DNA from: an uncultured Pelagibacteraceae bacterium
Lineage (GTDB): Bacteria > Pseudomonadota > Alphaproteobacteria > Pelagibacterales > Pelagibacteraceae
DNA: 42,633 nucleotides
NCBI GenBank assembly: GCA_902595375.1
Contig: CACJPW010000004.1
Span: forward strand, 1-42,633
Reading direction: 5' to 3'
Shown here: one piece after another, positions 8,447 to 16,427 of the stretch
Layout: every line of letters starts with the position of its first letter
How positions within the stretch are numbered: the stretch's first letter is position 1
The notes under the pieces: generated by a model
What the model saw: only the letters and a program-made list of their open reading frames with translations
Databases searched by the model: none
Told to the model about the DNA's origin: nothing
Made by a program: the position numbers and the translations under genes

Positions 8447-9222
8447 TGAAAAAAAAAAATATAGATTATTACGCTAATAGACTATCAACAGCATTTCTCA
8501 AAAATAAATTAATCTCACCAATACCGAACATATACTCAAAAAAGTTAGTAAATGCAGATAAATTCAGAAAGCTTTGTGAAAAAAAAATAAAAAAACCAAT
8601 AGCTGGTTTTAAAGCAGGCGGTACGGGTCTTGCTTTAATTAAAAAATTGAATGAAAAAGAGCCTTTTATAGCTTCGGTTTATAAGCACAATGTTTTAAAG
8701 AATAATCAAAAAATAAAGATAAATAAATATGTTTTAGGTGTTGAATTAGAGGTTTGTTATATAATTAAAAAAGATTTTTTCACTAATAAAAAAAAATTAT
8801 CAAAAAAAAATGTAAATAAGATAATTACACATATTGGACCTTGCATAGAAATTGCAGGTTATCGGCAAAAGAAAAAGGGTATAAAGTCTTTTGGTGATTT
8901 AAGCTCGGACTTTGGAGGAAATATAAAATTTGTTCTAGGAAAATTTAAAAAATATAAGAATCAAAATGTTAAAAATTTAAAAACATATATATCTAATAGG
9001 TCTGTATCGCAAAGAGTAATTGGAAACACCAATACTGTATATGGAGACCCCATAAACTCTCTTTTATTTGTTTTAAAAAAATTGAAAAAAGATAAGATTA
9101 ATCATAAAACTAACTTTTATGTTTTCACGGGTTCTACAGTTGGCGTTGTTCCAATTATTAGTAAAGGAACTTATACAGGTAATATTGAAAATCTTGGAAC
9201 CGTAAGAGCTAAAATTAGTTAG
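8446..9222 (+). CDS. 2-keto-4-pentenoate hydratase / FAH-like family protein
   Basis: This 258-residue protein resembles MhpD-type hydratases. It has GFKAGGTG (54-61), an acidic metal-binding segment VLGVELEVCYII (near 94), and a C-terminal VFTGSTVGVVPI followed by a GT-x(5)-ENLGTVRAKI block that matches the family's end. Members hydrate or decarboxylate 2-oxo acids using Mg2+. The substrate here cannot be told from sequence. It is rich in Lys and diverged. Translation is coupled to pfk by TAATG, an odd pairing, since these hydratases usually sit in aromatic-degradation operons. A role linked to sugar acid catabolism is only inference. Confidence 0.75.
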   Translation: MKKKNIDYYANRLSTAFLKNKLISPIPNIYSKKLVNADKFRKLCEKKIKKPIAGFKAGGTGLALIKKLNEKEPFIASVYKHNVLKNNQKIKINKYVLGVELEVCYIIKKDFFTNKKKLSKKNVNKIITHIGPCIEIAGYRQKKKGIKSFGDLSSDFGGNIKFVLGKFKKYKNQNVKNLKTYISNRSVSQRVIGNTNTVYGDPINSLLFVLKKLKKDKINHKTNFYVFTGSTVGVVPIISKGTYTGNIENLGTVRAKIS

Positions 9223-9430
9223 ATAAGAAATATCCACCAATTCCAATTAGAGCTATTGAGGCTATAATTTTTGTTTTTTTTAATCTTGTAGCTTTTTTTT
9301 CATTATGAACTTTTCTTTGAGACAAAAAATAAATATTTGAGGAATTCTTATTTCTAAATTTTGGCCTTAAAGGAGATGGGATTGTTTTGTTTTTTATTTG
9401 TTTAAATTTTTTTGGATTAATTTGTAACAT
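9215..9430 (-). CDS. Small hypothetical protein with one C-terminal membrane helix (71 aa)
   Basis: This 71-residue minus-strand ORF is very basic through residues 1-53 and ends in a hydrophobic helix (IIASIALIGIGGYFLSN, about 55-71). It would be a tail-anchored inner-membrane protein. It converges on the hydratase gene with an 8-base overlap, and its start lies about 65 bases from the Fur-regulated promoter reading the other way. No family was recognised. The charge-then-helix pattern favours a real gene over a chance ORF. Confidence 0.45.
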   Translation of the reverse strand: MLQINPKKFKQIKNKTIPSPLRPKFRNKNSSNIYFLSQRKVHNEKKATRLKKTKIIASIALIGIGGYFLSN

Positions 9431-9494
9431 TACTCATATAACTCGATTTGTCTTAAGTTATCAACAGTAAACACTACCCCTGGGTGCGTCAATA

Positions 9495-9542
9495 TTGCAA
9501 ATGATAATCATTATCAATATACTGTAAATGATAATCATTATC
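9495..9542 (+). promoter_or_regulatory. Iron-transport promoter with two tandem Fur boxes
   Basis: A promoter can be read as -35 TTGCAA (9495-9500), a 17-base spacer, and -10 TATACT (9518-9523). Two copies of AATGATAATCATTATC, the last 16 bases of the classical 19-bp Fur box, lie at 9500-9515 and 9527-9542. The full 19-bp boxes (9497-9515 and 9524-9542) each match consensus at 17/19. Box 1 fills the spacer and box 2 covers the expected transcription start. Binding of a Fur-type repressor with Fe2+ should block transcription of the Fe(III) transporter. A good ribosome site (AAGGG) precedes the ATG at 9560. Confidence 0.9.
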
Positions 9543-9559
9543 AATAATAAGGGTGATTA

Positions 9560-10579
9560 ATGAAAAAAACAATTATAATCAGCTATCTATTTTTGGTTGT
9601 ATTTGCTGCAAGTTTGTTTGCAAATGAGGTGAATATATTTAGCGCTAGGCATTATGACTCTGACATTCAGCTTTATGAAAAGTTCACTGCTAAAACGGGA
9701 ATAAAAGTAAACGTTGTGTCAGGAAAGTCAGGTGCTTTAGAGAAAAGAATAATAGAAGAGGGAGCTGATAGCAAAGCGGATCTATACATTACAGCAGATG
9801 CTGGAAGATTAGGTGCTTTTGAGGCTAACCTTCAAGGGGGACTAACAAGTGTAGCTATAAAATCTGCAGTGCCAAGTAACTTTAGAACATCAAAGTGGAC
9901 CGGTATAGCAAAGAGAGCTAGGATTGTATATTTTGCTCCAGAAAGAGTAAGTAGCGCAGAATTAGCTGGTTTAACATATGAAAGTTTAGCTGATCCAAAA
10001 TGGAAAGGCAGACTAGTAATTAGAGCCTCAAATAATATTTACAACCAATCACTTGTAGCTTCATTAATTAAAAATAATGGAAAAGGTAAAATTGCTGAAT
10101 GGTCAAAGGGTATGGTTTCAAATATGGCCAGATCTCCAAAGGGAAATGATAGAGCTCAAATACTAGCTGTTGCTGCAGGAGAAGCAGATATAGCAGTAGC
10201 TAACACTTATTACTTAGCACTTATGCTCTCTGGAAAAAAAGGACCAGAACAGCAAGCTGCTGCTAAAAAAGTAAAGCCTTTCTTTCCAAATCAAGATGGA
10301 AGAGGAACTCATATGAACATTAGTGGGGCTGGACTTGTAAAAGGAGCACCGAATAAAGCTAATGCAATAAAGTTAGTTGAGTTTTTATTAAGCGAAGAAG
10401 CTCAAAATCATATTGTTAATAATACTTTTGAGTATCCAATGATAAAAGGTGTGTCTCCACATCCACTTGTTGTTAATATGGGATTAGATTTTAAACAAGA
10501 TCTAAAAACTAAAGTTGTTAATTACGGTAAAAGACAAGCGGATGCTTTACAAGTAATGACAGCGGCAGGTTGGAAGTAG
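9560..10579 (+). CDS. fbpA: Fe(III) ABC transporter periplasmic binding protein
   Basis: This 339-residue protein has a signal peptide (residues 1-21, cleavage after SLFA). It belongs to the FbpA/SfuA/FutA ferric-iron binding family: it begins VNIFSARHYDSD and carries the tandem tyrosines of ANTYYLALM (Tyr217-Tyr218) plus Tyr32, which supply iron ligands in this family. The C-terminal half has the usual GRGTHMNISGAGLV block. It would capture ferric iron in the periplasm for the permease and ATPase downstream. The two Fur boxes upstream confirm the iron role. A micro-ORF and a 97-base spacer separate it from the permease. Confidence 0.94.
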   Translation: MKKTIIISYLFLVVFAASLFANEVNIFSARHYDSDIQLYEKFTAKTGIKVNVVSGKSGALEKRIIEEGADSKADLYITADAGRLGAFEANLQGGLTSVAIKSAVPSNFRTSKWTGIAKRARIVYFAPERVSSAELAGLTYESLADPKWKGRLVIRASNNIYNQSLVASLIKNNGKGKIAEWSKGMVSNMARSPKGNDRAQILAVAAGEADIAVANTYYLALMLSGKKGPEQQAAAKKVKPFFPNQDGRGTHMNISGAGLVKGAPNKANAIKLVEFLLSEEAQNHIVNNTFEYPMIKGVSPHPLVVNMGLDFKQDLKTKVVNYGKRQADALQVMTAAGWK

Positions 10580-10588
10580 ATAAAAAAT

Positions 10589-10759
10589 ATGAGTCGATCA
10601 ATAAAAAAAGAAGTCAACTTAAATAAATTAAAAACAGGTTGTTCGCCTTGTATTTCAGAAGCTAAAAAAATGGAGCAGAAAATATCCAATAGAGAGGTTT
10701 CTGAAATAAAAATTGAAGAAGTAAAAGTAATTGTATCTTCAATGTTTAAAAAAGATTGA
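10589..10759 (+). CDS. CxxC micro-protein inside the iron-transport operon (56 aa)
   Basis: A 56-residue ORF begins 9 bases after the binding-protein stop (ATG at 10589, TGA at 10757-10759). It has a basic N-terminus, a CSPC motif (Cys18-Cys21) and an amphipathic Lys/Glu-rich remainder, with no signal peptide or membrane helix. The CxxC pair suggests metal binding or redox function. Its place in a Fur-controlled operon makes an iron or Fe-S related role a reasonable guess, but no family was recognised. It is below the usual length cutoff of gene callers. Confidence 0.55.
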   Translation: MSRSIKKEVNLNKLKTGCSPCISEAKKMEQKISNREVSEIKIEEVKVIVSSMFKKD

Positions 10760-10856
10760 AAGTTTGACGTAAATTTCTCTGGCCTTAAATGTTAGCTTAA
10801 TTCTAAACTCAAGCAGCTTTAGCCAGCGAACTTTATATGATAACAAGGGCCGTTAA

Positions 10857-12473
10857 ATGACAAATTATAATATATGGTTATTTGGATCGCTGATTGTAGC
10901 TTCAGTAGTTGCTATGCCTATTATAACTGTTTTTTTTAGCTTCTTTACTGAGACAAGTAATTATTTTTATATTTTAAAGGAAACTTTTTTATTTGATTAC
11001 ATTTTTAACTCAATTACAATTTTATTATTTGTAATATTTTTTACTTTTATAATTGGAATTTTTTCAGCATACTTCGTATCTTTTTATGATTTTCCATTAT
11101 CCAACTTTTTTAGTTGGGCATTAATTTTATCATTTGCAGTTCCAGGTTACATTTATGCATTTTCAATAATTGCTTTTTTTGAAAATTACGGTACTGCATT
11201 TTCATTATTAACATTTCTATTTGGTGAAAATAATTATAATCGAATGATTCCAAAAATAGATGGATTAATTGGAGCTATAATATCTATATCGTTTTCTTTA
11301 TTTCCTTATGTTTATGTTTTAACAAGAGCATCATTTTATTATCAATCTAATAATTATATTGAGGTGGGAAAAAATCTTGGTCTTTCGTCAAAGGAAACCT
11401 TTTTAAGAATAGTTTTACCCTCTGCAAGACCCGCAATTATTGCGGGTTTAGCTTTAGTATCAATGGAATGTTTATCTGATTTCGGTACTGTATCTTTTTT
11501 TAGTGTCAATACACTTACAACTGCGATTTATAATTCTTGGTTATCTTTTGATGACTTAAATACAGCTAATCAGATATCTTTTATATTATTAATCTTCATT
11601 CTTTTACTTTTTTCGATAGAAATTTACTCAAGAAAAGAGGCAAAATACCATCAACCAGGTAGAGGGTTTAAACCAATCTCAAAAATCAAATTAACTGGAA
11701 GAATGTCTGTATTTCCAGTTGCTATTTGTTCTTTGATCTTTTTATTGAGTTTTATTTTTCCAGTTTCTCAAATGATTTATTGGACAGTGAAATTTCCGAA
11801 ATATATTCAAGACATTGATATATTCAAAATACACTTAAATACTTTGATGTTAGTGGGATTGGCTAGTGCTTTAATTGTATTTGTTTCTCTATTTATAAAT
11901 TATGGAAGCAGAATTTCAAAAAGCAAAATTTTAAATTACCTTACAACTTTTTCCATTTCTGGGTATGCAATACCAGGAGTTATTCTAGCAGTTGCCTTTA
12001 TTACTTTCTTTTCAAATTTAAGTGATTTTTTTACAAATAATTTCGATTTTAAAAGTTCAAAGAGTTTGTTTATAGGATCGATTTTTGGATTATTATTGGC
12101 ATATTTTATTAGATTTTTTTCTCTATCTTTTAACGGAATAAAGTCAAGTTATGAAAAAATTAATAATTCCATTGATGAAAGCGCTTATCTTCTTGGTTAC
12201 TCTAAGATTATTACATTTTTAAAAATTCATATTCCTTATTTAAGCACAAATATAATTTTAATCCTTTTATTGATTTCTTTAGAGATAATTAAAGAATTAC
12301 CAATGACAATGATTTTAAGGCCTTTTAATTTCGAAACCTTTGCTACCCAGGCCTATATCTATGCCTCCCAGGATCTACTAGAGGCTGCTGCATTACCATC
12401 TCTTTTTTTAATATTTTGGTCTACAATTTTGATACTTTTGTCATCTAGATATATACTTTCAAAAAAAAATTAA
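10857..12473 (+). CDS. fbpB: Fe(III) ABC transporter permease, fused two-domain type
   Basis: This 538-residue inner-membrane protein has about 12 hydrophobic segments arranged as two repeated permease halves (roughly 1-255 and 275-538), as in FbpB/SfuB. Each half has an EAA-type loop: EVGKNLGLSSKETFLRIVLP near residue 170 and ESAYLLGYSKIITFLKIHIP near residue 440. The 97 bases before it contain TTGACG-like and TATGAT-like elements and a possible imperfect hairpin (CTGGC/GCCAG outer pair), so an internal promoter or attenuator is possible but unproven. It is followed after 13 bases by the ATPase. Confidence 0.93.
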   Translation: MTNYNIWLFGSLIVASVVAMPIITVFFSFFTETSNYFYILKETFLFDYIFNSITILLFVIFFTFIIGIFSAYFVSFYDFPLSNFFSWALILSFAVPGYIYAFSIIAFFENYGTAFSLLTFLFGENNYNRMIPKIDGLIGAIISISFSLFPYVYVLTRASFYYQSNNYIEVGKNLGLSSKETFLRIVLPSARPAIIAGLALVSMECLSDFGTVSFFSVNTLTTAIYNSWLSFDDLNTANQISFILLIFILLLFSIEIYSRKEAKYHQPGRGFKPISKIKLTGRMSVFPVAICSLIFLLSFIFPVSQMIYWTVKFPKYIQDIDIFKIHLNTLMLVGLASALIVFVSLFINYGSRISKSKILNYLTTFSISGYAIPGVILAVAFITFFSNLSDFFTNNFDFKSSKSLFIGSIFGLLLAYFIRFFSLSFNGIKSSYEKINNSIDESAYLLGYSKIITFLKIHIPYLSTNIILILLLISLEIIKELPMTMILRPFNFETFATQAYIYASQDLLEAAALPSLFLIFWSTILILLSSRYILSKKN

Positions 12474-12486
12474 TATAATTATATTA

Positions 12487-13557
12487 ATGACTAATAATTT
12501 TTTTGAGATTCAAAACGGTAACTTTATTGCGAGTGAGAAAAATAAAGTAAATAATGTAAACCTAGTTATAGAAAAACAAGGTGAAGTTATTTCTTTGCTG
12601 GGCCCATCTGGAATAGGCAAAACCACTATATTAAGAACGATTGCAGGTTTACAAAAACTTAGCAAAGGAAAAATAAAACTGAGAGATAAAATTTTAGCAT
12701 CTGAAGAAATTCATGTTGAACCTGAAAAAAGAAATGTAGCACTTTCTTTTCAAGATAATTCTCTTTTTCCTAATTATAAAGTTATCGATAATATAAATTT
12801 TGGAAAAAAAAGATCTAATGGCCGTGGCTCAAGTATAGATGTTGAAGAAATAATCAATTTATTAAGAATTGAACCAATTTTAAAAAAATTCCCCCATCAA
12901 ATAAGTGCCGGAGAGGCGCAACGTGTTTCGCTAGCCAGATCTTTAATGTCTAAACCAGATTTATTATTATTAGATGAACCATTTTCAAATATAGATCAAA
13001 GTCTTAAGGAAGAAATACAGGTATCTGTTAAAAAACTTTTAAAAAGGATAAATTTGACAACAATAATAGTTACCCATGACTCATACGAAGCTTTTTCCAT
13101 GGCTGATAAATGCGGAATTATCTTGGATCAAGAGTTAAAGCAGTATGATATTCCATATAACGTTCATCATGAACCGAATTCTATTGCTGTAGCTAATTTT
13201 TTGAACAAGGGAATTTTTATAGATGTTAAGGTAATTGATAGTGAATGCGCTGTTCATAGACTGAAACATGATGAATTAGGTGAAATAAGGGGTAAATTAT
13301 CAAATAATTTTCCTTCAGGTTCTAAAGTCAAATTACTATTGCAACCTGAAGACCTAATACATGACGATCAAAGCAAACTAAAATTGGAAGTAGTTGATAG
13401 AAAATTTCGAGGAACAAACTTCATTTACACATTGAAGACTAAAAAAGGTGAGTATTTACCTGTATTTGTCCACTCTCATCACATACATCAACACGAGAAA
13501 TCTGAACAATTCGGCGTTAAGTCACCGATTTATATTGACCATTTAGTATGTTTTTAA
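12487..13557 (+). CDS. fbpC: Fe(III) ABC transporter ATP-binding protein
   Basis: This 356-residue ATPase has Walker A GPSGIGKT (39-46), Q-loop SFQDNSLFPN, Walker B D163-E164 and switch histidine in IVTHDSYEA, followed by a TOBE-like C-terminal region. The signature motif is variant, ISAGE (139-143) instead of LSGGQ, but the following AQRVSLARSL is normal. It energises ferric iron uptake through the preceding permease. It is the last gene of the iron operon and ends about 20 bases before tRNA-Arg. Confidence 0.92.
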   Translation: MTNNFFEIQNGNFIASEKNKVNNVNLVIEKQGEVISLLGPSGIGKTTILRTIAGLQKLSKGKIKLRDKILASEEIHVEPEKRNVALSFQDNSLFPNYKVIDNINFGKKRSNGRGSSIDVEEIINLLRIEPILKKFPHQISAGEAQRVSLARSLMSKPDLLLLDEPFSNIDQSLKEEIQVSVKKLLKRINLTTIIVTHDSYEAFSMADKCGIILDQELKQYDIPYNVHHEPNSIAVANFLNKGIFIDVKVIDSECAVHRLKHDELGEIRGKLSNNFPSGSKVKLLLQPEDLIHDDQSKLKLEVVDRKFRGTNFIYTLKTKKGEYLPVFVHSHHIHQHEKSEQFGVKSPIYIDHLVCF

Positions 13558-13576
13558 GTAAATATAATGATTATTA

Positions 13577-13653
13577 GCGCCCTTAGCTCAGCTGGATAGA
13601 GCATCGGTTTTCTAAACCGAGGGTCGTAGGTTCGAATCCTTCAGGGCGCGCCA
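13577..13653 (+). tRNA. tRNA-Arg (anticodon TCT)
   Basis: A 77-base cloverleaf with encoded CCA. The acceptor GCGCCCT pairs with AGGGCGC and the discriminator is G. The D-arm sequence is TAGCTCAGCTGGATAGAGCA. The anticodon stem is TCGGT/ACCGA with loop TTTCTAA, so the anticodon TCT occupies 13611-13613. The T-loop is TTCGAAT. It reads AGA, the main arginine codon of this AT-rich genome. Confidence 0.97.
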
Positions 13654-13664
13654 GTAAAACAAAT

Positions 13665-14729
13665 ATGAAAACTTATAAAATAGCAACAATAGCAGGTGAT
13701 GGTATTGGTAAAGAAGTAGTCCCAGAGAGTTTAAAAGTTTTAAGAGAAACTGCAAAAAAACATCAATTCAAATTACAATTTGATGAATTCGACTTCGCAT
13801 CATGTGATTATTACCAAAAAAAGGGAAAAATGTTACCTGATGACTGGAAGGATAAAATAGGAAATCACGATGCAATATTTTTCGGAGCTGTTGGTGATCC
13901 AGAAAAAGTACCAGACCATATAAGTCTTTGGGGTTCACTACTTCAGTTTAGAAGAGAATTTGATCAATATATTAACTTAAGACCAGTAAAACTATTTGAT
14001 GGAGTTCCATGTCCCTTAGCAAATAAAAAATCTGGAGACATAGATATGTTGATTATAAGAGAAAATACAGAGGGCGAATACTCTTCGGTCGGTGGACGAA
14101 TGTACAAAGACTCAGAGCGTGAAATCGTTATTCAAGAAACTATCATGTCTAGACATGGTATAGACAGAGTTCAAAAATTTGCTTTTGAATTAGCTATTAG
14201 CATGAACAGAAAAAAAGTAACTAATGCAACAAAATCAAATGGAATTTCAATTACCATGCCTTATTGGGACGAGAGATTTAATTTAATTAAAAAAAAATAT
14301 CCAAATATTAAGACAGATCAATTTCACATAGATATTTTAGCAGCAAGATTTGTCCTTAATCCAGAGTTATTTGATGTTGTTGTAGCCTCAAATTTATTTG
14401 GTGATATTCTATCAGATCTTGGCCCAGCATGTACAGGCACAATAGGTATTGCTCCATCCGGCAACATAAACCCAGAAAAAAAATTTCCTTCTTTGTTTGA
14501 GCCAGTACATGGATCAGCGCCAGATATCGCTGGTAAAGGGATTGCTAACCCAGTCGGTCAAATATGGTCTGGTGCTATGATGTTGGACCATCTAGGTGAA
14601 AAAGAAGCATCGCAAACAATTGTAAGCTCGATTGAAAAAACTTTATCAAAAAAAGAGAATAGAACTTTAGATCTTAAAGGTAGTAATAATACAGTTGGTT
14701 GTGCTAAAGCTATTATAGATAATATTTAA
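13665..14729 (+). CDS. Tartrate dehydrogenase / D-malate dehydrogenase-like decarboxylating dehydrogenase
   Basis: This 354-residue member of the isocitrate/isopropylmalate dehydrogenase family has IAGDGIGKEV (8-17), WGSLLQFRREFDQYINLRP around residue 89, ENTEGEYSSVGGR and the metal/cofactor region LFEPVHGSAPDIAGKG. The WGSLLQFRREFDQ and GVPCPLA segments are those of the tartrate/D-malate branch (TtuC/DmlA) rather than LeuB. Likely activity is NAD-dependent oxidation, with or without decarboxylation, of D-malate, tartrate or a related 2-hydroxy acid. It starts 11 bases after tRNA-Arg and runs into zapE after 6 bases. Confidence 0.85.
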   Translation: MKTYKIATIAGDGIGKEVVPESLKVLRETAKKHQFKLQFDEFDFASCDYYQKKGKMLPDDWKDKIGNHDAIFFGAVGDPEKVPDHISLWGSLLQFRREFDQYINLRPVKLFDGVPCPLANKKSGDIDMLIIRENTEGEYSSVGGRMYKDSEREIVIQETIMSRHGIDRVQKFAFELAISMNRKKVTNATKSNGISITMPYWDERFNLIKKKYPNIKTDQFHIDILAARFVLNPELFDVVVASNLFGDILSDLGPACTGTIGIAPSGNINPEKKFPSLFEPVHGSAPDIAGKGIANPVGQIWSGAMMLDHLGEKEASQTIVSSIEKTLSKKENRTLDLKGSNNTVGCAKAIIDNI

Positions 14730-14735
14730 ATTTTA

Positions 14736-15782
14736 ATGCAAATAAAATCGCTGCGAGAAGAATTTATTCTTTTTTGTAAAAAAAATAAGTTTGAAGAAAA
14801 TATTGATCAAATTAAAATTATAGAAAAAATTTCTGAATTTTTTAAAAAAAAAATTTTTTTGAACTTCTTCAAAAAATCAAATAAAAAAAAATGTTTTTAC
14901 TTATTTGGTGGAGTTGGTGTTGGAAAAACAATGATCTTTGATTTTGCATTTAACCATTTAGAATGTAAAAAACAAAGAACTCATTTTAATGAATTTATGA
15001 TTAGCTTTCATAATCACCGCCACAAAAAAAAAAGTAAAAAAGTAGTTTCAATAGACAGTTTTGTAAAAAAACTAAAAAAATATAAATTGATATATTTGGA
15101 CGAATTTCAAGTCACTAACATAGTTGACGCTATGATATTAGGAAATCTTTTTAAAAAAATATTTGATGAGGGTATTAAAGTATTTATAACTAGCAACGAG
15201 AGACCTGATGATCTTTATAAAGATGGATTACAAAGAAGTCAATTTCTTCCCTTTATAAAAATATTGAAAAGTAATTCAATAATACAAAAATTATCTATTG
15301 AAAATGATTACAGAAAATTAGTTTTAGGAAAATTAATTAGAACCTTATATCCATTAAATAAAAAAACAAAATTCAAAATAAATAAAATATTTAGGAGTAT
15401 TACAAAAAATAAAATTAAAGCTTCTTTAGATATAAAAATAAAAGGGAGAAACTTTAAAATCATCAATTATTACGATGGAATAGCAAGATTTGATTTTAAA
15501 GAGTTATGTGACAAAAATGTAGGAGCAGAAGATTACATTGAGATATCTAATAAATGTAAGTTTATGATAATTGAAAATATCCCCAAATTTAATGAAGAAA
15601 ATTCCAACTTACAAAATAGATTTATTACTTTAATAGATATTTTATACGAGAAAAAAATTCCCTTATTATTGTCATTAGAAACATATCCAAATAAAATTGG
15701 ATCATCTTTAAAATTACGTAAACCTTTTAAAAGAACATTGAGTCGAATTTACGAGTTAACATCTAAAAAAATCGTTAATTAA
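14736..15782 (+). CDS. zapE: AFG1/ZapE-family ATPase
   Basis: This 348-residue P-loop ATPase has Walker A GGVGVGKT (58-65), Walker B IYLDEFQV (Asp122-Glu123), the sensor segment VFITSNERPDDLY and the LQRSQFLPFI block typical of the AFG1/ZapE family. In E. coli, ZapE associates with the cell-division ring; mitochondrial AFG1 relatives act in respiratory-complex quality control. The N-terminal 50 residues are shorter and more basic than in enterobacterial homologues. It overlaps the convergent tautomerase gene by 4 bases. Confidence 0.9.
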   Translation: MQIKSLREEFILFCKKNKFEENIDQIKIIEKISEFFKKKIFLNFFKKSNKKKCFYLFGGVGVGKTMIFDFAFNHLECKKQRTHFNEFMISFHNHRHKKKSKKVVSIDSFVKKLKKYKLIYLDEFQVTNIVDAMILGNLFKKIFDEGIKVFITSNERPDDLYKDGLQRSQFLPFIKILKSNSIIQKLSIENDYRKLVLGKLIRTLYPLNKKTKFKINKIFRSITKNKIKASLDIKIKGRNFKIINYYDGIARFDFKELCDKNVGAEDYIEISNKCKFMIIENIPKFNEENSNLQNRFITLIDILYEKKIPLLLSLETYPNKIGSSLKLRKPFKRTLSRIYELTSKKIVN

Positions 15783-16222
15783 TGATTTTCTAATTTTCTT
15801 AATTTTATTTTTAAAGATTTTGGTAATTTTCTAAACCATTTTTTTTCACTACCAGCTTCAGGTAGTATTTCACCATACTCAATCATTTGTTCCGGTTTTA
15901 AATCTAAAATATATATCCATAAATTCTCCTTTTTTACTTTAGTTAATTCGATAATTTGGTCTCTCAAAGTAGTAATTAGTTTTTTTTTCACTGAGCTAGA
16001 TCTCCCAGCTCTAATTTGTCCGTGTAAAAAAAATTGTTTCTCTTTTATAATTTTACCTCCTATAAAATGATCATTTTTTTTACTTTTTTTAAAAATAACT
16101 TGAGCAAAATAAGTATTAGCACCTGTAACTTCGTTATGAACTTTTGTAATTATTTTTGCAATTTTCTCTTTTTTAATTTTATTGAGAGTGACATTTGAAA
16201 ACGATAATTTATATGTAGGCAT
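15779..16222 (-). CDS. cis-CaaD-like tautomerase-superfamily protein
   Basis: This 147-residue protein belongs to the larger-subunit tautomerase branch that includes cis-3-chloroacrylic acid dehalogenase and Cg10062. After removal of Met, the N-terminus is Pro1. Counting from it, His28, Arg70, Arg73 (in IRAGR), Tyr103 and Glu114 fall at exactly the numbering of the six catalytic residues described for cis-CaaD, with no gaps. Length (146 mature residues against about 149) also fits. Dehalogenase, hydratase and tautomerase activities all occur in this group, so the natural substrate is not predictable. It is convergent with zapE and divergent from aapJ. Confidence 0.85.
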   Translation of the reverse strand: MPTYKLSFSNVTLNKIKKEKIAKIITKVHNEVTGANTYFAQVIFKKSKKNDHFIGGKIIKEKQFFLHGQIRAGRSSSVKKKLITTLRDQIIELTKVKKENLWIYILDLKPEQMIEYGEILPEAGSEKKWFRKLPKSLKIKLRKLENH

Positions 16223-16367
16223 AAATTAATTTTATAGTGTAATAAAAATTTTCAAATATCTATTTTACGGTTGTATTAAGGCATATTTAGTTACAAGATA
16301 TTTTATTTACTAAATATAGTATTCAATGAAGTTGAAATTATAGTTTAATTGAAACATAATATTTAAC

Positions 16368-16403
16368 TTTTGAAATTCATATTTCAAAAATATTGTTAAC
16401 AAT
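16368..16403. promoter_or_regulatory. Two adjacent palindromes upstream of aapJ
   Basis: A perfect 9-bp inverted repeat, TTTTGAAAT (16368-16376) and ATTTCAAAA (16381-16389) around TCAT, is followed after two bases by the 12-bp palindrome ATTGTTAACAAT (16392-16403). Both end just before the ribosome site AAGAGGGA and the ATG at 16428. They could be an operator, or hairpins in the leader RNA. The rest of the 205-base spacer (16223-16427) shows only AT-rich sequence. Confidence 0.5.
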
Positions 16404-16427
16404 AAAAAAAAAGAGGGAATCATAAAT

